8,454 nucleotides of DNA from Treponema sp. Lineage in GTDB: Bacteria > Spirochaetota > Spirochaetia > Treponematales > Breznakiellaceae. The translations under genes were made by a program, and so were the position numbers. Position 1 is the stretch's first letter, and each line of letters starts with the position of its first letter. Shown piece after piece: positions 1-4,812 of the stretch. The notes under the pieces are model-generated. The model saw only the letters and a list, made by a program, of their open reading frames with translations. It had not been told where the DNA came from and did no database searches. The stretch lies in assembly GCA_031263435.1 (NCBI GenBank), contig JAISFT010000165.1:1-8454 (forward strand). The letters are read 5' to 3'.

Positions 1-17
1 CCCCCCATTCCCGCCGG

Positions 18-38
18 CTCCTTTTCTTCGGAAGGGAG
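18..38 (+). promoter_or_regulatory. cUUCGg hairpin covering the ribosome binding site, copy 1
   Basis: The sequence at 18-26 pairs with 31-38 around the extra-stable tetraloop TTCG (27-30), closed by a C-G pair, with one bulged C and two G-U pairs. The 3' arm is the Shine-Dalgarno AAGGGAG (32-38), six bases before the ATG at 45. Folding would hide the ribosome binding site, so this may be a translational control element. The identical hairpin precedes the second lipoprotein gene. A role in regulation is inference. Confidence 0.55.
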
Positions 39-44
39 TACATC

Positions 45-1285
45 ATGTTCAAGAGGAATTTCTGGGTAAGACCGGCGCTTCTGCTGCCGGTTCTTTTGGC
101 CGTTGCGTTGCTGACCGGCTGTCCGGGGACGGGTCCCGAATCGGAGCCTACCCCCCCCCCCCCCCCCCAACAGCGCCGGTGATTACCAGCGTAGTACCCG
201 CTAGTTCTACTTCCCTAACGGTAACTTGGGGGGCTGCCGCCAACGCGGCAAGTTATGAAGTCTACGCGGGAATCGGTGATTCGATGCCCGGTACTCCAAG
301 CGTTTCTAATATTACCACCAAATCGACAACTTTAACTTCTCTTACCGGTGGCAGTGTTTATACCGTCTGGGTAAAAGCGGTCAACGAAAAGGGGGCCGCC
401 GTTAGTGATCCCTGGGTGACAGCGGTCTACGATCCGGCCCCTTTGGCAGATTTGGCAGGAACCTGGCTATCCGTCTGGTATGAAGAATATACAATAGCGA
501 ACGGGGAATTTATTTCCGCTATGGGAGGGTCTCTCGGCTATAAAGGGACGATTGTAAACATCCGCACAGATGACAGCGATAGTGAGGATGGGTATATTAC
601 CATACGGTACACCGAAAACAACACTATTCCGGGTAATGTGAATGTGGTAGGAAACTACTATGTGATCCGCTGGGAAGACTGGGTTAGTAGTAGTACCAGT
701 ACCATTACAATTAGCGGTGCAGACAATGTCGAAGCAGGGGGAAAGGGATATAATACCATAACGGCAGCCGAGGCAGGCTACGCAGGAACTATAGGAGCAG
801 AGCCCTTTTTGGGAGGCAGCGACTGCGGTCTCATGACCGAGCAGAGCAGCCACCCTTCGGCCATTCAAGGCTCATGGGAATATGGAACTTCTAGTGGGTC
901 TGATCTGGAGTCTTACACCATAACCGATAAACTCGTCCTGTATTCAATTATGGGTGCTAGCACCTTTGCGGGAGAAATCGTCAATGTCCGTGCCCTGGAG
1001 GAGGATGAAAACTACATCACCTTTAAATTCCTTGCACACGCAAACCCCAACCTTAGCCTTGTCGGCAAATATAGCGTCCTGTATTGGACGGATTTTACGG
1101 CCAATACATCCGTCGATATGGGCGCGGCTCTTGATAGTATGTATCCGGGGGATTGTGGCGAAGATACTAAGGAGGCGGCGGAGGCGGAATATACCCTAAG
1201 TAGTACGAACAGCGACGACTGCGGTTATTTTGAGAATTATGATTTGGAGGAAATTATTACCTTTACTCCGCCTTCGTTGGAGTAA
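45..1285 (+). CDS. FN3-containing lipoprotein, phase-OFF through an 18-C tract
   Basis: Start at ATG 45, six bases after a good Shine-Dalgarno. Residues 1-26 form a lipoprotein signal peptide (basic FKR, hydrophobic core, lipobox LLTGC with Cys26), then a short linker ending in a proline run encoded by poly-C. As given, this frame ends at TGA 180-182 after 45 codons. The body is in another frame from about 170 to TAA 1283-1285. One added C, or two lost, would join them into a protein of about 413 residues. The body has an FN3 domain (about 80 aa, with strand motif TSLTVTW), then two divergent copies of a ~130-aa domain with GTW or GSW near the start, GTIVN or GEIVN in the middle and a G-K/N-Y-x-V-x-x-W strand. 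Predicted to be membrane-anchored and possibly surface exposed; ligand unknown. The GTG at 179 has no Shine-Dalgarno and is an unlikely native start. A homopolymer sequencing error is the main alternative to a true OFF state. Confidence 0.8.
151..168 (+). repeat. Poly-C tract, 18 C (phase-variation candidate)
   Basis: Uninterrupted run of 18 C inside the coding sequence, directly after the signal peptide and lipobox linker, encoding prolines. Signal peptide (frame of 45) and body (frame of 179) are joined only if the run has 3n+1 C (16, 19 or 22). With 18 the product stops at 182. Homopolymers this long are hypermutable by slipped-strand mispairing. Confidence 0.9.
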
Positions 1286-1314
1286 AGCATAATTGCCGGT
1301 AGATCCGGTATAGC

Positions 1315-1340
1315 CCCCTCCGGCAAAACTGCCGGAGGGG
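1315..1340 (+). terminator. Strong GC-rich stem-loop after the first lipoprotein gene
   Basis: CCCCTCCGGC (1315-1324) pairs perfectly over 10 bp with GCCGGAGGGG (1331-1340) around the loop AAAACT, starting 30 nt after TAA 1285. There is no following T run, so it is not a canonical intrinsic terminator. It may act in 3'-end protection or with Rho. The hairpin is certain as sequence; its role is inferred. Confidence 0.45.
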
Positions 1341-1388
1341 CGGAAGCGGAGTGTCAAGGAGGCACTATACCTCATGGTGAACACTGGT

Positions 1389-1410
1389 TGCCCGGCAAAC
1401 GGGCCGGGCA
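1389..1410. other. Stem-loop of 8 bp in the intergenic region
   Basis: TGCCCGGC (1389-1396) pairs perfectly with GCCGGGCA (1403-1410), loop AAACGG. No T run follows. It is the second strong hairpin within 100 nt, supporting a structured RNA or a DNA palindrome upstream of the riboswitch promoter. Function unknown. Confidence 0.45.
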
Positions 1411-1497
1411 GCTTGCGATGGTGAAAAACCGGGTTGCGGTACTCAGGTCTCAGGAGGCGGCGGGGTAGAATGTCTCGGCGGCGAAGGTTACGGGCGC

Positions 1498-1526
1498 TTG
1501 ACAACTCTTATCGTACATGCTATACC
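1498..1526 (+). promoter_or_regulatory. Sigma70-type promoter driving the riboswitch transcript
   Basis: Consensus -35 TTGACA at 1498-1503, a 17-bp spacer, then -10 TATACC at 1521-1526 preceded by TG one base away (extended -10). Predicted start near 1532-1534, exactly where the 5' strand of riboswitch stem P1 (GCATA, 1533-1537) begins. The agreement of promoter position with RNA start strengthens both calls. Confidence 0.75.
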
Positions 1527-1532
1527 ACCTCC

Positions 1533-1705
1533 GCATATTTCAAAGGAAGTGGGGTGAGAATCCCCCGCTATCCTCGTAACTGTAATTGGGAGCGGCTTAG
1601 GCCGCTGTTCCGCCGTTAAGGCCACTGGTTTACACCGGGAAGGCCGGCAGGACGTACAGGCTGCTTTACCGCAGCCAGCCCATAAGTCAGGAGACTTTGG
1701 TATGC
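1533..1705 (+). promoter_or_regulatory. Adenosylcobalamin (B12) riboswitch aptamer
   Basis: The conserved core of the cobalamin family is visible in order: AAAGGAA (1542-1548); a P3-like hairpin GGGGTGAGAATCCCC (1551-1565), which carries the GGTGnnAATCC signature; TAACTGTAA (1577-1585, compare the family's cACTGTaa); GCCACTGG (1621-1628); and the B12 box AAGTCAGGAGACTTTGG (1684-1700). The ends close as P1, GCATATT (1533-1539) with GGTATGC (1699-1705): five Watson-Crick and two G-U pairs. Accessory hairpins AGCGGC/GCCGCT and GGCTGC/GCAGCC (1659-1676) fit peripheral stems. Members of this family usually repress B12 synthesis or uptake genes when the coenzyme is abundant. Here the downstream genes are lipoproteins, which is unusual. 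Confidence 0.88.
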
Positions 1706-1706
1706 A

Positions 1707-1735
1707 CCGTGCCCTTGGGGTACGGAATCTTTTTT
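1707..1735 (+). terminator. Intrinsic terminator directly after the riboswitch
   Basis: CCGTGCCC (1707-1714) pairs with GGGTACGG (1718-1725) across a TTG loop (one G-U pair), followed by AATCTTTTTT. It begins two bases after the aptamer's closing stem. That is the usual place for a ligand-dependent expression platform, so B12 binding would favour termination before the lipoprotein operon. An explicit antiterminator pairing was not identified. Confidence 0.7.
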
Positions 1736-1757
1736 CAGGCTTCGAGGATTGGGCCTT

Positions 1758-1795
1758 GGAAAAATACCGCAGCCTCTACATCCGGTATTTTTTCC
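1758..1795 (+). terminator. Second terminator-like hairpin with T run in its 3' arm
   Basis: GGAAAAATACCG (1758-1769) pairs with CGGTATTTTTTCC (1783-1795) with one bulged T and a 13-nt loop. The six T residues are within the arm and the lower stem is A-T rich, so it could be a weak or backup terminator, or the alternative partner of a switch. It lies between the first terminator and the lipoprotein leader. Confidence 0.4.
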
Positions 1796-1835
1796 ACGGG
1801 GATGGCAGACTTAAGATGCTCCCCATTCCCGCCGG

Positions 1836-1856
1836 CTCCTTTTCTTCGGAAGGGAG
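1836..1856 (+). promoter_or_regulatory. cUUCGg hairpin covering the ribosome binding site, copy 2
   Basis: The arm at 1836-1844 pairs with 1849-1856 around a TTCG loop (1845-1848). AAGGGAG (1850-1856), the ribosome binding site for ATG 1863, is in the 3' arm. Same sequence as at 18-38. It could give translational control below the riboswitch, for example if leader folding changes on read-through; this is inference. Confidence 0.55.
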
Positions 1857-1862
1857 TACATC

Positions 1863-3156
1863 ATGTTCAAGAGGAATTTCTGGGTGAAACCGGCGTTTTT
1901 GCTGCCGGTTCTTTTGGCCGTCGCTTTGCTGACCGGTTGTCCGGGGACAGGTCCCGAACTAGAGCCTACCCCCCCCCCCCCCCCCCCCAACAGCGCCGGT
2001 GATTACTGGGATAATCCCGGCAACGGGTGAAATTACCGTCACTTTGGGGGCCGTATCCGGCGCGACAGGTTATGAGGTCTATTACAATACTACCGGCGCA
2101 GAACCCAACGCGGGAACAACATGGACGACAACCGGTGGAACCACTATAACCCTTAACAGCGGCCTTACGGACTATACACCCTATTATATATGGGTCCGGG
2201 CTAAGAACAGCGATGGTACAAGCGCCTCTAACGGCCCGATAGCCGTTACCCCCGGTAACATAAATATGAATCATCTCAAGGGGTATCATCAAGCAGCTGT
2301 TTCTTATAGCTCCTGGGGGCCGTATTCTAATAACGAATGGCTTTTCACTGATGATGGTTTTGTGATCGGTGAAGCTTTAACCACGTTTACCTATTACGAT
2401 GCCGGTACCGGGGATATAGGCTTTGCGGGAACCATTGTGGGGATTATTGCGGAAGACCCCTCCGTTGGCTCTGCCACCGATGGGCGGATTTTTATCAAAA
2501 TAACCGATGGCGGCGCCTGGTATAAAACCCTAGGCTCTTACTACGCCGTCATTTATAAAAACCTGACAGAGTTCGGGGTAACAGAAGGCGGCGCATCCAA
2601 GTACGGTGACTACACGGCTGAAGAAAATAATGGCCTTCCCACTTTGCAGGAAGCAATAACAGAGTATGCCTACAGCACATCCACCACCAGCGGATATTTT
2701 TCATCTCCGGGTAATTATTATACTAAAACGGTACTGCCTAACAACCTTAGCGCCGCCTTGCAGGGAACGTGGTATTATGAAGACTATGATATGTATGTAG
2801 TTATCAGGGGTAACACGTTCCTTTCTTTCATGGACGGCTATGAGGAGTATGACGAGATTTATGCACCGGACAACGACGAGGAAGATATGCTTGCTATAGC
2901 GGGTGAGATTGTTGATTACATCGACAATGGGACATCGGGCATTTTATATGTCCGCACCGTAGTTGCCGGTGATTGGGGCTATCAGAATGATAAGTATGAG
3001 GCTATTGCCTGGAAGGGACTTAATGGAAATACCATCCGTTTTTATGCTCAGATGGATAATACGTCGTCTCTTTCTGACGCAAAGACTGCTTACACTGACC
3101 CCAATGATACAAGCCAGTTTCTCGACAATGGCTTTGATGATTATGTAAAGCAATAA
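1863..3156 (+). CDS. FN3-containing lipoprotein, phase-OFF through a 20-C tract
   Basis: ATG 1863 follows AAGGGAG at six bases. The signal peptide is near-identical to that of the first gene (lipobox LLTGC, Cys26). With 20 C the frame runs into TGA 2028-2030 after 55 codons. The body is open in another frame from about 1990 to TAA 3154-3156. Nineteen or 22 C would give one protein of about 430 residues. The body has an FN3 domain (motif YEVYY, then YIWVRAKNSDG) and two ~140-aa repeats related to those of the first gene: the first has the segments FAGTIVG and GSYYAVIY; the second has LQGTWYY and AGEIVDY. Repeats end with an acidic or aromatic tail such as SGYF...NYY. First gene downstream of the B12 riboswitch; the next gene starts 25 nt later, so they probably share a transcript. 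The GxW signature hints at a lipocalin-like barrel, but the family is not recognised. A sequencing miscount of the tract is possible. Confidence 0.8.
1969..1988 (+). repeat. Poly-C tract, 20 C (phase-variation candidate)
   Basis: Uninterrupted run of 20 C at the same codon position as the tract in the first gene. The body is reached in frame only with 3n+1 C; 20 is one too many. The two tracts are in the two different OFF registers (18 = 3n, 20 = 3n+2), so each needs a different slip to turn ON. Confidence 0.9.
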
Positions 3157-3181
3157 GGTTGTATAAGGCAAGGGAGAAATT

Positions 3182-4654
3182 ATGAAGGTTTTGTTTAAAT
3201 TTATTCTGCCATGGTTTCTCCCTGCTTTTATATCGGCCCTCCTCTTTTCATCGTGCCCGGATCCGGCGGGGCCGAAGCTGGAGCCTCCCGTTGCGCCGGG
3301 GCCGCTTTCCGTTGTCAATGGGGACGAGGAGTTGCTGGTAAGTTGGGCGGCGGTAGCCGGAGCAACGGCTTACGATGTGTACTACGGCGAGAACGCTCCC
3401 GCTCTGGCAGTAACGGTATCAACCCCGGAAGCGGTTGTTGAAGATCTTGCCAACGGTACGTCCTACTCTGTGTGGGTCAAAGCAAAAAACGCCGCCGGAG
3501 AAAGCGGCTATAGCCCTCCCGGAACCGGTACACCCGCCGCGCAACAATATACCATCACCTATAACACCAACGGCGGTTCCGGTGAGCCTCCCCCAGAACA
3601 GACAAAATGGAGCAGCGCCTCAGTCACTGTTCCCGGACAGGGCAGCCTAAACCCGCCCGAGGCCGGTTATGTATTTTCGGGATGGAATACCCAGGCTAAC
3701 GGCGGCGGTTGGGGCTATATGCCCAACGAAACCTATACCAAAAAAGCCAGTGTTACCTTCTATGCCCGGTGGGTAAAATACACCGGTACGGTCTCCGTAA
3801 CCGGCGGAACCGTAACCGGCAGCAATAGTTATACTTTTACCGTAACGGTTCCCAACAATCCCGCGTACAGCAACCCTGGTTCCAGTTCCGTCCGAAAAGG
3901 CGTATTTGTAGAAGGCCGTGAGCTTACTATCCCCTCCTTCGCTATGGCGGCATACGAAACCACCCAGAATCTCTGGTATACCGTACAGAACTGGGCGCTT
4001 GAGCATGGGTATCAATTTCAAAATAAAAAAAACAATGCCCCCAGCTCCGCCAACGAAAATAAACCAATTACCGGCGTCAGTTGGCGGGACGCCATCGTCT
4101 GGTGCAACGCCTACAGCGAAATGACGAACATGGAACCGGTCTACCGGGACAGTAGCGGCGGGGTGTTGAGAGATTCCCGAAACGCCGCAGCCTGCGACGC
4201 GGCGGCGATGGACAAAAACAAAAGTGGTTACCGTCTTCCTACGGAAGTTGAGCGGGAATTCGCCGCCCGTGGCGGAGACCCCGGCCGGGCGGACTGGATG
4301 TATATATATGCGGGAAGTAACAATGCAGATGACGTAGCATGGCATCATGGCAATTCAGCGTACACAATCCATGTGGTAGGCGAGAAAGCCGCAAACCGCC
4401 TCAACATTCACGACCTTTCCGGTAATGTGCAGGAATGGTGCTGGGACTGGATGAATTGGGCTGTAACTGTAACTCCACTAACACCCGTTGACGGCACGGC
4501 CTACAGCGCAACCCCTCCCCTTGCAAACCAGAAAGCCTTTAACGGCGGAGGGGTAGGTTCCAACCTAACCATGTCATGCGTGGCTTACCGCTGGGGCTAC
4601 TCCCCGAATTACACGAATAGTTATGTTGGCTTTAGGGTGGTCCGTAAACCCTGA
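3182..4654 (+). CDS. Lipoprotein with FN3, Flg_new-type repeat and FGE/C-type-lectin fold; candidate DGR target
   Basis: ATG 3182 has AAGGGAG at 3170-3176. Residues 1-25 are a lipoprotein signal peptide (core LPWFLPAFISALLF, Cys25). Residues 36-117 form an FN3 domain; 122-197 match the Listeria/Bacteroides repeat (YTITYNTNGG..., FSGWNTQANGG, FYARW). Residues 238-488 are an FGE-sulfatase domain, a C-type-lectin-like fold (ITGVSWRDAIVWCNAYS, YRLPTEVEREFAARGG, DLSGNVQEWCWDW, terminal GFRVVR). Known FGE enzymes use a pair of cysteines near the C-terminus; only one Cys (466) is present in that segment, so a binding rather than catalytic role is likely. Treponema denticola TvpA, a DGR-diversified lipoprotein, has the same fold, and residues 455-487 here resemble a DGR variable region. 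There is no poly-C tract: the equivalent linker is PKLEPPVAPGP. It follows the second lipoprotein gene by 25 nt, probably in the same B12-controlled operon. Confidence 0.88.
   Translation: MKVLFKFILPWFLPAFISALLFSSCPDPAGPKLEPPVAPGPLSVVNGDEELLVSWAAVAGATAYDVYYGENAPALAVTVSTPEAVVEDLANGTSYSVWVKAKNAAGESGYSPPGTGTPAAQQYTITYNTNGGSGEPPPEQTKWSSASVTVPGQGSLNPPEAGYVFSGWNTQANGGGWGYMPNETYTKKASVTFYARWVKYTGTVSVTGGTVTGSNSYTFTVTVPNNPAYSNPGSSSVRKGVFVEGRELTIPSFAMAAYETTQNLWYTVQNWALEHGYQFQNKKNNAPSSANENKPITGVSWRDAIVWCNAYSEMTNMEPVYRDSSGGVLRDSRNAAACDAAAMDKNKSGYRLPTEVEREFAARGGDPGRADWMYIYAGSNNADDVAWHHGNSAYTIHVVGEKAANRLNIHDLSGNVQEWCWDWMNWAVTVTPLTPVDGTAYSATPPLANQKAFNGGGVGSNLTMSCVAYRWGYSPNYTNSYVGFRVVRKP
4544..4642 (+). other. 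DGR variable-region-like segment
   Basis: Encodes residues 455-487, from GGGVGSN to GFRVVR. The spacing matches the C-terminal pattern of DGR targets: GG(S)-W/x, variable run, C-x-A-Y-R, variable run, P, variable run, GFR. Codons at the expected variable sites mostly end in C or T and differ in the first two bases (for example GGC, TAC, TCC; AAT, AGT, TAT, GTT), as adenine-directed mutagenesis of AAC/AAT template codons would give. No template repeat or reverse transcriptase is in this window, so the call rests on pattern alone. Confidence 0.55.
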
Positions 4655-4663
4655 GCAGGAAAT

Positions 4664-4717
4664 TTCCGCAAAAGAGTGGGGGTAGCGGAATAGACCGGAA
4701 CGGAGGGGCACAGCCCC
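4664..4717 (+). other. Two hairpins just after the variable-region gene
   Basis: TTCCGC (4664-4669) pairs with GCGGAA (4685-4690), 15-nt loop; GGGGC (4705-4709) pairs with GCCCC (4713-4717), loop ACA. Both lie within 65 nt of the stop codon and have no T run. They may be transcript 3'-end structures, or the DNA hairpin/cruciform that in some DGRs lies just beyond the variable region and aids retrohoming. Neither matches the long-stem tetraloop form closely. Confidence 0.35.
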
Positions 4718-4756
4718 GGAGTGAGGACTTTGGAGCGGGGGGGAGCCGCCGGCCAA

Positions 4757-4799
4757 AAAGTTTGTTATAGCTCAGAACTTTGATACGCTGAAAACAGCG
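4757..4799 (-). terminator. Weak terminator candidate(s) for the helicase gene
   Basis: Downstream of the helicase stop, read on the minus strand, there is a CGCTG-TTTT-CAGCG hairpin (4786-4799). It is followed by an A-T stem AAAGTT/AACTTT (4776-4781 with 4757-4762) ending in a T run at 4755-4759. Stems are short, so the assignment is uncertain; it lies in the convergent gap between this gene and the lipoprotein operon. Confidence 0.3.
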
Positions 4800-4812
4800 G
4801 TGCTCCCCCTCC

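Larger units (their letters stand above)
3..186 (+). repeat. Direct repeat copy 1: leader, lipoprotein signal peptide and poly-C module
   Basis: This block recurs at 1821-2006. The 42 nt before the start codon (3-44 and 1821-1862) are identical in the two copies. The signal-peptide coding part differs at about 11 of 106 positions. The poly-C tracts differ in length (18 against 20). The next 18 nt (169-186 and 1989-2006) are identical again, after which the paralogues diverge strongly. The repeat probably starts before the window. Identity higher in the leader than in the coding part suggests selection on the RNA, gene conversion, or recent modular duplication. Confidence 0.9.
1286..1497. other. 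Structured 212-nt intergenic stretch without a recognised gene
   Basis: No convincing coding sequence. It holds two strong GC-rich inverted repeats (1315-1340 and 1389-1410) and several GGCGG-rich segments. A 16-codon ORF at 1374-1424 (ATG to TGA) has an AAGGAGG at 1356-1362 but 11-nt spacing, and its peptide resembles nothing I know. The function is not recognised. It could be transcript 3' end plus spacer, a structured RNA, or remnant sequence. Confidence 0.5.
1821..2006 (+). repeat. Direct repeat copy 2: leader, lipoprotein signal peptide and poly-C module
   Basis: Second copy of the block at 3-186, offset by 1818 bases up to the tract. The leader is identical over 42 nt, the signal peptide about 90% identical in DNA, the tract is 20 C against 18, and the 18 nt after the tract are identical. 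The pair could recombine, deleting or duplicating the first lipoprotein gene and the riboswitch between them. Confidence 0.9.

Noticed and set aside
179..181. GTG as the true start of the first lipoprotein body (and GTG 1999 for the second)
   Set aside because: No Shine-Dalgarno precedes it, it lies inside the FN3 first strand (PTAPVITSV), and a full signal peptide with a good start lies upstream across the poly-C tract.
1521..1526. TATACC as the 5' strand of riboswitch stem P1, pairing with GGTATG
   Set aside because: It fits better as the extended -10 of the promoter, and GCATATT at 1533-1539 pairs with GGTATGC and starts at the predicted transcription start.
1697..2002. Open frames across the riboswitch tail and leader
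   Set aside because: They overlap the aptamer, terminators and leader repeat, and have no homology-like features; the real start is ATG 1863.
3647..4348. Long minus-strand ORF of 233 codons
   Set aside because: It is antisense to the FGE-fold lipoprotein gene, with no ribosome site and a low-complexity product; a shadow of the GC-rich coding strand.
4544..4570. Similarity of GGCGGnGGGGTAG near 1456-1468 to the variable-region-like segment, as a possible template repeat
   Set aside because: The match ends after about 13 GC-rich bases and the following sequence lacks the expected AAC/AAT codons; chance similarity.
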